A stretch of DNA of 64,000 nt from Pararhodobacter sp. (GTDB taxonomy: Bacteria; Pseudomonadota; Alphaproteobacteria; Rhodobacterales; Rhodobacteraceae): the NCBI GenBank assembly GCA_020832545.1, contig JAFIEK010000011.1, positions 50,381 to 114,380 of the forward strand, given 5' to 3'. The notes under the pieces are model-generated. The model did not search any database. It had not been told where the DNA came from and saw nothing but the letters and a program-made list of their open reading frames with translations. Shown here piece after piece: positions 38,758 to 47,901 of this stretch (positions within the stretch are counted from its first letter, which is position 1; each line of letters starts with the position of its first letter). The translations under genes were made by a program, and so were the position numbers.

Positions 38758-40275
38758 TTACAGGACCGTGCGGCGCGGCGGGGGGGCGGCGGCGTGCTTG
38801 CCCGGCTGGGCGGTTTTGGTGTTCAGCTCCATGGCCGGGTGTCGCGCCTTCGGGCCTGCAATCCGGGCTTTGTCAGCTGCGCGGCCCAGCTCCTCGGCGT
38901 AGCCAAGAATCGCGCCGGCGATCAACCATGTAAATGGGATGAGCGTGTCGTTCGGCAACAAGTCAAACAAGTTTGCCGACAGGATCAGCGCCAGCGCAGA
39001 AACCGGTAGCGGTACGGGCGGGGCGAAGGGTTTGCGCGCATGCCACCACAGTTTCAGCAACGGCAGCGTCAGCAAGCCAAAGAGCGCCAGATACCCCAGC
39101 CAGCCGTAATGGCCGATGGTGATGATCCAGTTGCCATCGACCACCACATCCGACAGGCCGGTTTGCGGATCATGCGGGATGAACCGCCCCCAGCCACCCC
39201 AGCCCAGCAGCATCTTCTGTTCCACATGGATGAGGATGCGGTCTTCCATGTCAAAGCGGTATTCTAGTGATTGGGCGCGGTCGGGGTTGATGGCCGCAAC
39301 TTGCGCCACCAGCGCATCTGTCGGCACCAGCCCAGAGCCGCGCAGCAAGGGATAGGCCAACACCACAAGTGCGATCAGCGCGGCAAGGGCCAGATGTTGC
39401 CGCGGGCGCAGGATCAGCAGGATCGGCACAAAAATCAGCATCATCACAATCGCGCCCATCGTCTTGCAGATCACCACCAACCCGGCCATGAACAGCGTGA
39501 TCAGCAAATTCCGCCCCCGGCTTTCGGGGCCGGACTGGCGCAGCAAGCTGGCCGCTGCCATGACGCACATGAACGCAAAGAACGCGACCCAGATGCCGTG
39601 TGGCATGAACACCAGCGGGCGGAAGCCGCCGGCACGCATGGCCTGACCAAAGTCATGCTGGAAGAAGCCATAGATCCAGGTGTGAAGCTGCGGGCTGAAG
39701 CGCACCTCAAACAGCATTGGCAGCGAATAGATGAACCCGGCGACGATCAGCGCTACCACGATTTCGCGCAGGCTGTCGGCAGAGCGGAAAATGGCGCGGG
39801 CCAGAAAGAACGGCAGCATCAGGAGGATCTGGCGGGTCAGCGCCGAGACTGCGTCATAGGCGCGCATACCGGGAAGCTGAAAACGTTCGAGCGCGTTGGG
39901 ATTCAACACCTGAAACGAGCCAAACGATGCAACACCGAACTGCACGGGCTCCAGGTTATAGAGAACGGTCGCGGCCGGGCTGATCACGAACACTGCCAGA
40001 ATAACCTTGCCGATCCGGCTTTCAGGCAGGATGGCAGGAAAACGGCCAAGAACGATCAGGCAGCCAATGAAGGCGGCGAGGTTGGGGATGGTGACCTTGT
40101 CGAAGGCCGGAATGCCCGGCAGATTGATCTGTGACACCTGTGGCAGTGCCATGTAGCCGCCCAGAATGGACCAGATCAACGCGCGTTCAAGCGTGAGCAC
40201 GCGAAACAACGCAAAGACCACCAGCGGCCATGCCAGAAGCGCCAACAGTGCCACGGAATTTCCGATGTTCAACAT
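38758..40275 (-). CDS. O-antigen ligase/polymerase-like membrane protein (Wzy type)
   Basis: A polytopic protein with about 11-12 membrane segments and a large loop (NPDRAQSLEYRFDMEDRILI, then MLLGWGGWGRF) that resembles the periplasmic loop of Wzy/WaaL proteins, which polymerise or transfer polysaccharide repeat units. The 505-aa length fits. I chose the ATG at 40275 (MLNIGNS); longer readings upstream run antisense to the divergent WecG-type gene. The C-terminus is basic and proline-rich (PPPRRTVL). It belongs to the exopolysaccharide locus; polymerase is more likely than ligase given the Wzz and Wzx genes nearby. Confidence 0.8.
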   Translation of the reverse strand: MLNIGNSVALLALLAWPLVVFALFRVLTLERALIWSILGGYMALPQVSQINLPGIPAFDKVTIPNLAAFIGCLIVLGRFPAILPESRIGKVILAVFVISPAATVLYNLEPVQFGVASFGSFQVLNPNALERFQLPGMRAYDAVSALTRQILLMLPFFLARAIFRSADSLREIVVALIVAGFIYSLPMLFEVRFSPQLHTWIYGFFQHDFGQAMRAGGFRPLVFMPHGIWVAFFAFMCVMAAASLLRQSGPESRGRNLLITLFMAGLVVICKTMGAIVMMLIFVPILLILRPRQHLALAALIALVVLAYPLLRGSGLVPTDALVAQVAAINPDRAQSLEYRFDMEDRILIHVEQKMLLGWGGWGRFIPHDPQTGLSDVVVDGNWIITIGHYGWLGYLALFGLLTLPLLKLWWHARKPFAPPVPLPVSALALILSANLFDLLPNDTLIPFTWLIAGAILGYAEELGRAADKARIAGPKARHPAMELNTKTAQPGKHAAAPPPRRTVL

Positions 40276-40431
40276 GCGCGTGCCCCGCGCCCTGATCGGG
40301 GTTCTGTGCCCATCCGCCGCCCCATACCCGCCGAAATGCGCCAAACCCTCTGGCGGGGGTATCCTGGCGCTGCCTGCGCGACTATAACAGGTCTTCGCAG
40401 CGCTGTCTTTATCGGCGAAGGGTCCGTTTTC

Positions 40432-41178
40432 GTGGAATTTTCCTTTCCTCCCCATCATATCGTGGTGAATGTCGCCGACCGCATAGCGCTTCTGGCCGAG
40501 GTCAAGGCCCGGCTGGCAGGGCGCGTTGGCTTCGCGCTGGCGACAATCAATCTGGATCATCTGGTGAAGCTGCGCGAAGACCCCGCTTTTGGCGCTGTCT
40601 ATGCCGCACAGGATCTGGTGGTGGCCGATGGCAACCCGGTGGTCTGGCTGTCGCGGCTGGCGCGCCGACCGGTTGCGCTGGTTCCGGGCTCGGACATGGT
40701 GGAGCCGCTGGCGCGCACCGCGCAGCAGGCAGGCGTGTCTGTGGCGCTGGTAGGCGCCACGCAGCCCGCGCTGGACGCCGCCGCAGGGGTGTTGCAAGCC
40801 CGCGTGCCGGGGCTGGAGATCGCCGCGCGGATAGCACCGCCGATGGGGTTTGACCCGTCGGGCGACGAGGCGCGGCAGATACTGGCCGCGTTGGAGCAGT
40901 CAGGCGCAGGGCTGGTGTTGATCGCGCTGGGCGCGCCCAAACAGGAGATTTTCGCCGCGCTGGGCCGTCAGGTTACACCGGCGATGGGTTTTGCCTCGAT
41001 CGGGGCGGGGCTGGACTTTCTGGCCGGGACCCAGGCGCGAGCGCCGCGCTGGGTGCGGGCCATCGCAATGGAATGGCTGTGGCGCCTGTTGTCCAGCCCG
41101 CGGCGGATGTTTCTGCGGTACTGGCGCTGCGCGGTGATTCTGCCGGGGCACGCGCTGGCGGCTTGGCGGCTGCGCTGA
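40432..41178 (+). CDS. WecG/TagA/CpsF family glycosyltransferase
   Basis: This family adds an N-acetylmannosamine-type sugar to a lipid-linked intermediate in polysaccharide assembly. The family core is visible: FALATINLDHLVKLREDPAF, VVADGNPVVWLSRL, and VLIALGAPKQEIF with the conserved PKQE. I chose GTG at 40432 (VEFSFPPHHIVVN, 248 aa) with GAAGGGT upstream; a longer ATG start at 40306 adds an atypical leader. It is divergent from the Wzy-type gene and converges with a GT2 gene eight bases away. Confidence 0.85.
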   Translation: MEFSFPPHHIVVNVADRIALLAEVKARLAGRVGFALATINLDHLVKLREDPAFGAVYAAQDLVVADGNPVVWLSRLARRPVALVPGSDMVEPLARTAQQAGVSVALVGATQPALDAAAGVLQARVPGLEIAARIAPPMGFDPSGDEARQILAALEQSGAGLVLIALGAPKQEIFAALGRQVTPAMGFASIGAGLDFLAGTQARAPRWVRAIAMEWLWRLLSSPRRMFLRYWRCAVILPGHALAAWRLR

Positions 41179-41185
41179 GCCTGCG

Positions 41186-42154
41186 CTACTTGTATTCAGG
41201 CAACTTGGGTGCCTTGCCACGCCAGCGGCGCAACAAATAACCCAGCGCACCCGAGGCCTCGGCGAATTTGCCCAAGGTATCAAAAAAGGCGCCCGCGAAG
41301 CCCATCTGCGGGGTCAACCGGGCGACCTGCACCGGGTAGGCCAGTAGCAGCAGCAGCGCCAACGGGTGAAGCAGCAGCGCCAGCCCCAGCACCACCAGCG
41401 GCAACACCACACCCCAGGCCAGAATCCGATGATACTCGCGCCGGTTATGGGCCTGATGCCGGGTATCGAACCGGCTGGCCCCCTCGGCATAGGCCGGGCC
41501 AGCGCGCGCGGCACGCCGCCACCACTGGCCAAAGCGCAGAATCGCGGCGTCATGCACGGTCATTTCGGCATCGATCCGCCAGATGGTCCATCCCTGCCCG
41601 CGCAGGCGCAGACACAACTCCTGCTCTTCACCGGCGATCAGGTCCTCGCGGAACCCGCCGATGGCCGCGACGGGGTTGTAGCGCATCAGCGCATCAGCCC
41701 CGCAAGAGCGGGTTTCGCCGATCGGCGTGTCCCATTCGGTATCACACAGCCGGTTGTAGACCGAGGCTTCAGGGAAACGCTCACGCCGCCGCCCGCTGAC
41801 AACCGCCGCGCGCAGATTGTCGTCCAGAAACCCGGCAGCCCGTCCAAGCCAGTCTTCGCAGAGCGTGCAATCACCATCGATGAACTGCACAAATTCCGGT
41901 GGTTGCGTGGCTAGTGCCTTCAGCCCGGCATTGCGCGCGCGTGCGGCGGTGAAGGGGGCCTCCATGTCCAGCGCAATCACTTCAGCCCCCAGCGCGGCGG
42001 CGGCCTCGGCGCTGCCGTCGGTGGAGGCGGAATCGACATAGATGATGCGCCGCACTTGGCCCTGCAACGACTGGATACAGGCTTTCAGCCGCTCACCTTC
42101 GTTGCGTCCGATCACCACGGCGTCCACGCGCGTGCTATTGGCAGCCTTTTGCAT
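41186..42154 (-). CDS. Family 2 glycosyltransferase with C-terminal membrane segments
   Basis: The 322-aa protein has a GT-A domain (DAVVIGRNEGERLKACI, YVDSASTDGSAE, FIDGDCTLCEDW) followed by two hydrophobic stretches (about residues 240-280), placing the catalytic domain on the inner face of the membrane. FREDLIAGEEQELCLRLR carries the ED motif near the acceptor site. It probably adds a sugar to the lipid-linked repeat unit of the exopolysaccharide. It lies 125 bp downstream of idi on the same strand. Confidence 0.88.
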   Translation of the reverse strand: MQKAANSTRVDAVVIGRNEGERLKACIQSLQGQVRRIIYVDSASTDGSAEAAAALGAEVIALDMEAPFTAARARNAGLKALATQPPEFVQFIDGDCTLCEDWLGRAAGFLDDNLRAAVVSGRRRERFPEASVYNRLCDTEWDTPIGETRSCGADALMRYNPVAAIGGFREDLIAGEEQELCLRLRGQGWTIWRIDAEMTVHDAAILRFGQWWRRAARAGPAYAEGASRFDTRHQAHNRREYHRILAWGVVLPLVVLGLALLLHPLALLLLLAYPVQVARLTPQMGFAGAFFDTLGKFAEASGALGYLLRRWRGKAPKLPEYK

Positions 42155-42279
42155 GTTTTTGCATCACCCCCGCATCCTGCCGATATGGCAAGCAGCCGAG
42201 GGCTGGCAAGAGCGATCGCTCTGTCACACGCGTGACAGTTGAAAGGAGTTTAACAAGTGTTGCATTCCTGCCCGCACTT

Positions 42280-42807
42280 TCAGGCCGTGCTGTCAGACAG
42301 AATGCAGCTTTCATGCCGGTCCATATAGATCCGCAACCACGCGGTGAAACGTTCGGGCGCCTGTGCGATTTCACGGTGCAGGTCTGAGGGCGTGAGCCAG
42401 CGGGTGGCCATCACCTCGGCGGGGTTCAGGGTCAGGGCGGGCGGCGTGCGGGTCTCGGCGAGGTAAAGATCGACCACCTCATGCTCGATCATGCCATCGC
42501 CCACCTCGGCGCGGTATTCGATCTGCCCACGATGGGTGAGCGCCAGATCCTGCACGCCCAGCTCTTCATTCAGGCGGCGCGCGGCGCAGACCTCCGGTGC
42601 CTCGCCCCAGTGCGGATGGGTGCAGCAGGCATTAGCCCACAGGCCGGGCGAGTGGTATTTGTCCATCGCGCGCTGTTGCAGCAAAATTCTGCCACCGGAC
42701 AGGATGAACACTGACACCGCAGGGTGGCGCAGCCCCGCCTTGTGTACGGCCAGCTTGTCCATCGGGCGCAATTCGCCGTCTACCCAGCACGGGATATCCT
42801 GTTGCAT
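42280..42807 (-). CDS. idi: Isopentenyl-diphosphate delta-isomerase, type 1
   Basis: Interconverts isopentenyl and dimethylallyl diphosphate for isoprenoid synthesis. The 175-aa Nudix-fold protein has the catalytic cysteine in NACCTHPHWGE and the Nudix-like RRLNEELGV, with a following acidic EVVDLYLAE segment. It sits inside the exopolysaccharide locus between the Wzz-type gene (54 bp upstream) and a GT2 gene, an unusual home. It may support undecaprenyl carrier supply, or it may only be a neighbour. Confidence 0.93.
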   Translation of the reverse strand: MQQDIPCWVDGELRPMDKLAVHKAGLRHPAVSVFILSGGRILLQQRAMDKYHSPGLWANACCTHPHWGEAPEVCAARRLNEELGVQDLALTHRGQIEYRAEVGDGMIEHEVVDLYLAETRTPPALTLNPAEVMATRWLTPSDLHREIAQAPERFTAWLRIYMDRHESCILSDSTA

Positions 42808-42861
42808 GAGACCTTCCTTTTCGCGCGCCTCTATGCCGCAAAATCCTGCGCTGCGAAAGGG

Positions 42862-44145
42862 TCAGAGCACTGCAAGCGCAGCCAGCACCGCGGCAAACAG
42901 CAAGACACCCATCCCCATCATCCAGATCATCCGCCGTCGCCGGATATCGGCATCGGACAGGGCATAGGGAATGGAAATCACTGGCCTCAGCTGCAATGCG
43001 CGTTCCATCTGATCGGCGGTGCGCAAGACCGGGTTCATCAATTCCAGCGCAAAGGCCAGGCCCATCCCCAAAAGGATACCCGCCATCACCCAGACCGTGA
43101 CCACCTTTCTGCGCCCGGTCGAAACCGCATGTTCCGGCACCAGCGCGGCCTCCAGCAGCACAAAGCGCACCGATTGCTGATCATCCTCGATCCGCAGCCC
43201 CAGCTCGGCCTCGCGGCGGCGTTCGGCGGCCGAGGTCAGCTGTGACTGAAGCTGGGTCATGGTGCGCTCCATCGCGGCGAGTTCGCGCTCGATCTCCGGC
43301 GCGCGGACCACCAGGCTGCGAATGTTGGCGATCCGGGCATCCAGCAGCGCGCTTTCCTCATCGCGGCGCGCGATTTCGTCGTTAAGCAGGGTGACGCGGC
43401 GCTGAGTGACGGTGCGGCCAGACGTGGCATCGAGCGCGTTCAGCTCTGAGCGCAGCTGCACGACATCGCGTTCAATCTCAAGGCGGCTCTCCTCCAGCCG
43501 GCGCAGGTCTTCGCGCAGCAACTGCTGCGCGCCGGGCAGGTAACTTTCGTTGGCGGTTTCAAAAGCCGCGATCCGGTCATCCTGCTGGTCGATCAGTTCC
43601 TGAAGGCGTGATTCTTCCATCTCGAAAAAGCGCAGCGCTGCCTGCGCGCTCTGTTGTCTGCTGGCCATGCTTTGCGCAAGCAGGAAATCCGCAAGCTCAT
43701 TGCTGATATCTGCTGCAAGCCCGGGATCGTCGGCATAGGCCGTGATCACCAGCCCCGAGATCGATCCGTCGTTGGCAAAGCCCGTCTGGGCAGCAGCGAT
43801 GCTTTGAATGCTGATCGATTCCCGTAGCAGGGTCACCTGTTCGTTGAGGCTGAGATCGCTATCCTCGAACAGCGCAAACCGATCGGCCAGCGCAAGCAGG
43901 TTCTCACGCGACATCAGTTGCTGTTCGATCGTCTGAATCCGCCGCGCAAGCGAATTGGCGGCGGAGTCGCCGCCCGCGATGGAGGGATTGATCACTTGGA
44001 TCACAGCCGTGGAGGAATAAAGCCGCTCAGTGTTGATCGCCACCAAAATCCCGGCCAGTGTGCCCAGCACCGAGATCAGAAGGATCAGCGCGGCGCGGCG
44101 GCGCAGCAAAGACAGAAGTTCCGGAATGCTCTGAATCGGTCCCAT
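42862..44145 (-). CDS. Wzz/GumC-type polysaccharide co-polymerase
   Basis: Controls chain length and assembly of exported polysaccharide at the inner membrane. The 427-aa protein has the Wzz topology: an N-terminal membrane helix (about 18-36), a long periplasmic coiled-coil region (about 150-320, rich in Glu, Arg and Gln) and a second helix (about 350-370) with the typical proline-containing segment after it. A third hydrophobic segment is at the very C-terminus. The adjacent CpsD-like gene, 12 bases upstream, is its expected cytoplasmic partner. Confidence 0.88.
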   Translation of the reverse strand: MGPIQSIPELLSLLRRRAALILLISVLGTLAGILVAINTERLYSSTAVIQVINPSIAGGDSAANSLARRIQTIEQQLMSRENLLALADRFALFEDSDLSLNEQVTLLRESISIQSIAAAQTGFANDGSISGLVITAYADDPGLAADISNELADFLLAQSMASRQQSAQAALRFFEMEESRLQELIDQQDDRIAAFETANESYLPGAQQLLREDLRRLEESRLEIERDVVQLRSELNALDATSGRTVTQRRVTLLNDEIARRDEESALLDARIANIRSLVVRAPEIERELAAMERTMTQLQSQLTSAAERRREAELGLRIEDDQQSVRFVLLEAALVPEHAVSTGRRKVVTVWVMAGILLGMGLAFALELMNPVLRTADQMERALQLRPVISIPYALSDADIRRRRMIWMMGMGVLLFAAVLAALAVL

Positions 44146-44157
44146 GTTGTGCCCCGC

Positions 44158-45045
44158 TTATCCGCGGCTCATGCGCCGTTGGCGCCTGCCACTGTCTTCG
44201 GATTTGTTCAAGATCACCCCCAGAAGCGGCACCTGCCCCTCAAGAATGTGTTCACATTCAACAATGTCGCGGGCCTGAGTGCGGGTGCCGTCTGACACCA
44301 GCAGAACCGCGTCGAGCTGTGGCAGCAGCGCGGCGGCGGCGCCTTCGGTCAGCAGTGGCGGCAGGTCATGGATGGCCAGATCAGGTGCGAGCGCGTCGAT
44401 CACGGCGCTCAGGCCATGGATCAGATCAGGGCTCTGTGCAATGTCGGCGGCGTTGTCCATGGCGCTGTCGTTCAGCCCCAGAGCCAGATTCTCGCCAATG
44501 CGGAGCAGCCATTTTTTCGGCGGCGCGGCAAGCGTCAGCATTTCGCTGATCGCGCCGGGTGCGGCAATGCCGAGAAGCCGCGCCAGATCAGGCGCGGCAA
44601 GATCCATGTCCAGCAGCAGCACGCGGATGTATTCCAGCCGTGCCACGCTTGCCGCCAGCCCGGCCGCGATAAAGCTGCTGCCGCAGCCGCGCGTGGGCGA
44701 GGTAACGCCGATCCGCCGCCAGCCATTGGCCTTGGTCTCGCGCAACAGCTGGGTGCGCAACTGATCCAGCGCGGCGGCAGCGGGGGTTGTCCGGTCCAGC
44801 GCGAACAGCCGCTTTTGCGCGGCGGTCATCTCGTCGATTGAGCGGGCGACAACGGGAAGCGTCGACCAGGCTGCTTCGATATCGGCGCGCCGGGGGCTGC
44901 GGCGGGTTTGCCCGGGTGAGGGGCGGATACGGCCCTGCAGCACTGCTTCATGGCGGATAGGGCGGGATTCCGGCTCATCCGTGCCATCGGATTGATCGCC
45001 GGTGCGCCAGCCCAGCCGTTGTTCCAGAATACGGGTATTGATCAT
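44158..45045 (-). CDS. CpsD/CapB-like polysaccharide ATPase lacking the Walker A lysine
   Basis: Related to the bacterial tyrosine kinases and P-loop ATPases that act with Wzz. The 295-aa protein keeps the fold signatures: GVTSPTRGCGSSF at the P-loop position (Gly120-Phe125), the LLLDMDLAAPDLARLL Walker A' aspartate region, and the later LNKSED nucleotide segment. The conserved P-loop lysine is replaced by Ser123. The C-terminus is Arg-rich with no tyrosine cluster, so autophosphorylation is not expected. A regulatory or degenerate role is likely. It is followed by the Wzz gene by 12 bases. Confidence 0.82.
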   Translation of the reverse strand: MINTRILEQRLGWRTGDQSDGTDEPESRPIRHEAVLQGRIRPSPGQTRRSPRRADIEAAWSTLPVVARSIDEMTAAQKRLFALDRTTPAAAALDQLRTQLLRETKANGWRRIGVTSPTRGCGSSFIAAGLAASVARLEYIRVLLLDMDLAAPDLARLLGIAAPGAISEMLTLAAPPKKWLLRIGENLALGLNDSAMDNAADIAQSPDLIHGLSAVIDALAPDLAIHDLPPLLTEGAAAALLPQLDAVLLVSDGTRTQARDIVECEHILEGQVPLLGVILNKSEDSGRRQRRMSRG

Positions 45046-45167
45046 GCGGTCATGTCCATCAGGGCGGCGTCATTACTTGCAAACTGGGATCAGATTACCC
45101 CTTTTTGAAGCCTAAGGCTGTCACAATTGGGGCAAGGGCGTGTCAATTGTCCGCAAATGCCTCTTCA

Positions 45168-46529
45168 TCACCCCGCCAGCAGCGCGGCCATGGCCGGGCC
45201 ATGCAGCGCCAGCGCGCCAAGGCCCAGCACCAACGCCAGCGTGCCGATCACCACGTCATGCAGCGGGTCCCAGGCACTATGGCGGCGCGCCAGCCGCACG
45301 ACCATCGGGTAGATCAGCACGGCCGTCAGCCCCATCGCTATCGCCGCCCCCATCACCCCTACGGCTGGCACCAGCACCAGCATCAGGATGACCAGCAGGG
45401 TGGCGCGGGCACAGACGAGGACAAAAAAGCCCCGCGAATCACCTGAAGCCAGCGCCACCTGATCATAGCTCAACACCACGATCTGCGGCAAAATCGCAAT
45501 GGCGATGGCCACGGCAATTGGCCCTGAGCTGACGTAGCGCGCGTCATACAGGAATTCGACCAACCAGATCCCGCCCAGCACCAGCGGAGCCATCAGCGCG
45601 ATCAGGATCGCGCTTAGCCCGAATCGCACGCGCCGCAGCCGCGCATAGCTTGCCTTTGACTGCGCGGGCGGGTTCTCACGGTAAATCGGAATCAACAGCC
45701 GCCCGGTCAGCGTATGCCCCAGAAGCAGCGGAAAACTGGCGATGAAGTAGCCGATATTATACAGGCCCAGCCGCTCCATGCTCAGGTAACCGCCAAGGAT
45801 CAGCTTGTCGCTTTGCAACACCAGAAAGCCCGCCACCGTGCTGAGGAAAATCCATTTGCCGAAATGCACCAGCTCGTGCAGCGCGGCACCTTCCCAGCGC
45901 AGACGGTTCACAATGCCGGGCAGCATCATCCAGGCCAAAGCCACCTTGATTGCGGCTGCCGCCACATGGCCCACGACCATCGCCCAGACAGAGCCCGTGG
46001 CCCAGGCGGCCGCCAACATGACCAGCACGCTGAGAACCTGGCTTGCCAGCTCGATCGCTGTCACACGGCCCAGCACCATGTGCCGCGATGCCGTATCGAC
46101 GCGCGTGGGCTGCACGCCCATGATCAGCAGGCTGATTGCAGCGACAGGTATCAGGTACAAAAGCTCGCGCTGTCCATAGAACCATGCCATGGGCCAAGCC
46201 AGCGCGCAGGCCACTGCGAAGATGACCACTGAGCGGATGATCTGGATGGTCCATGCGGTGTTCAGGAAATCAGGGTCATCGCCGCGTTTGCTACTTTGGA
46301 TCGAAGGGGTGATGCCGATGTCTGAAAACATCGCCAGCCCCACCATCAGCACCAACACCAGCGCCATCAGGCCAAAGGCCTCGGGGAAGAGAAGCCGCGC
46401 CAGAATCAGGTTCGACCCCAGCCTGATCGCGTTAGACAGCCCAAAACCGGCAACCGTCAGGGCAGAACCGCGCTTGACCCGCGCGGCGAAATCGGTTCTT
46501 GCAGCAGAATCTGTGGGTTGGGCGGTCAA
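45168..46529 (-). CDS. Polysaccharide flippase, Wzx/MATE-like
   Basis: Moves lipid-linked oligosaccharide across the inner membrane. The 453-aa protein has about 12-14 membrane segments, opening with RVKRGSALTVAGFGLSNAIR and the LILARLLFPEAFGLMALVL signature of the polysaccharide-synthase family. I chose a TTG start at 46529 (reading LTAQPTDSAARTDF) with AGGAA upstream; the ATG at 46640 would add an arginine-rich leader unlike the family. It is separated from the CpsD-like gene by 122 bp. Confidence 0.85.
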   Translation of the reverse strand: MTAQPTDSAARTDFAARVKRGSALTVAGFGLSNAIRLGSNLILARLLFPEAFGLMALVLVLMVGLAMFSDIGITPSIQSSKRGDDPDFLNTAWTIQIIRSVVIFAVACALAWPMAWFYGQRELLYLIPVAAISLLIMGVQPTRVDTASRHMVLGRVTAIELASQVLSVLVMLAAAWATGSVWAMVVGHVAAAAIKVALAWMMLPGIVNRLRWEGAALHELVHFGKWIFLSTVAGFLVLQSDKLILGGYLSMERLGLYNIGYFIASFPLLLGHTLTGRLLIPIYRENPPAQSKASYARLRRVRFGLSAILIALMAPLVLGGIWLVEFLYDARYVSSGPIAVAIAIAILPQIVVLSYDQVALASGDSRGFFVLVCARATLLVILMLVLVPAVGVMGAAIAMGLTAVLIYPMVVRLARRHSAWDPLHDVVIGTLALVLGLGALALHGPAMAALLAG

Positions 46530-46680
46530 AACTCTGTTCCTGCCTTGTGGCCGCTGCCATGTGAGCGGCGAATAGGGCCTCACTGTGACCGAGGCGCGAC
46601 GCCCGGGCAAGACCGCGCGAATTTCTTGAATTTGCCCCAATCCGCCGCTAGCCCGGTGCCATTATCCTGAAGGTGCCCGC

Positions 46681-47901
46681 GTGAAGATCGGCTATATTCT
46701 CAATACTTACCCCTCGCCCTCGCACAGCTTCATCCGTCGCGAGATCCGCGCGCTTGAGCGGCGGGGGCTGGTGATCCACCGCTTTGCCATGCGGCCTTTT
46801 GCCGGTGAACTGCCGGACCCCGCTGACCGCGAGGAGGCCGCGCAGACGGAATATGTGCTGGCGCAAGGCGTGCTGGCGCTGATCCGGGCGGCGATCATGC
46901 TGGGGCTGGCGCATCCCGTGCGGAGCTATGCCGCGCTGGCGTTAGCGGTGCGCACCGGTCGGCGCTCGGATGTCGGGGTGCTGCGGCATCTGGTCTATTT
47001 CCTTGAGGCTGCCTTTGTTGCCCGTCGTGCCATCGAATTGCGGCTGGACCGGTTGCATGCTCATTTCGGCACCAACCCGGCGACCGTGGCGATGCTGGCA
47101 GAGGCGATGGGGGCACCGGCCTACAGCTTTACCGTTCATGGCCCTGAGGAGTTTGACAAACCCGCCGCCATCGCGCTGGGCCGCAAGGCAGAGCGCGCCG
47201 ACTTTGTGGTGGCGATCAGCGCGTTTGGCCGCAGCCAGCTGTGCCGCTGGGTGCCGCACCGGCTTTGGCCCAGCCTGCATGTGGTACATTGCGGCATTGA
47301 GCCGCAGACCTTCGCCGAACCCCCGCCCCTGCCCGCCGAACGCCCGCTGGTGCTGGTCAATATCGGCCGTTTCTCAGAGCAGAAGGGCCAGCTCTTGTTG
47401 CTGGACGCCGTGGCCGAGGTGGTGCGCCGCGGTGTGGATCTGCGTTTGGTGCTGATCGGCGACGGCGAGATGCGCCCGCTCATAGAGCGCGCGATCGCGC
47501 TGCATGGGCTGGGGCGGCATGTCACCCTGACCGGCTGGCTGGACGAGGCCGGGGTGCTGAATCAGCTGGCGCAGGCGCACGGTATGGTGCTGCCCTCGTT
47601 CGCCGAGGGGTTGCCCATGGTGGTGATGGAGGCCATGGCCATGGGCCGCCCGGTGATATCCACCTGGGTGGCGGGGATTCCGGAACTGATGCAGCATGGC
47701 AAGACCGGATGGCTGGTGCCTGCGGGCGACCGCGATGCGCTGGTCGAGGCGATCACCGACATGTCGATGACCACGGATGCGAAACTGGGCAAGATGGCCA
47801 AGACCGCCCGCGCCCGCGCCCTGACGCGCCATGACATTGATACAGAGGCCGGAAAGCTGGCCGCGCTGTTCACTCAGCGCCCGCGCACCCAGCCGGACTG
47901 A
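46681..47901 (+). CDS. Family 4 glycosyltransferase
   Basis: A retaining GT-B transferase, likely adding a sugar to the exopolysaccharide repeat unit. The 406-aa protein starts at GTG (VKIGYILNTYPSPSHSFIRRE), has HAHFGTNPATVAMLAEA and FTVHGPEEFD in the acceptor domain. The donor-binding motif is VLPSFAEGLPMVVMEAMAMG, where the E-x7-E pattern contacts the nucleotide sugar. It lies 152 bp from the divergent flippase gene, and its 3' end overlaps the converging GT2 gene by 28 bases. Confidence 0.9.
   Translation: MKIGYILNTYPSPSHSFIRREIRALERRGLVIHRFAMRPFAGELPDPADREEAAQTEYVLAQGVLALIRAAIMLGLAHPVRSYAALALAVRTGRRSDVGVLRHLVYFLEAAFVARRAIELRLDRLHAHFGTNPATVAMLAEAMGAPAYSFTVHGPEEFDKPAAIALGRKAERADFVVAISAFGRSQLCRWVPHRLWPSLHVVHCGIEPQTFAEPPPLPAERPLVLVNIGRFSEQKGQLLLLDAVAEVVRRGVDLRLVLIGDGEMRPLIERAIALHGLGRHVTLTGWLDEAGVLNQLAQAHGMVLPSFAEGLPMVVMEAMAMGRPVISTWVAGIPELMQHGKTGWLVPAGDRDALVEAITDMSMTTDAKLGKMAKTARARALTRHDIDTEAGKLAALFTQRPRTQPD

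Noticed and set aside
39217..39234. parS-like half site TGTTCCACATGGATGA in the Wzy-type gene
   Set aside because: Only the left half matches; the right half has four mismatches and the site is not palindromic.
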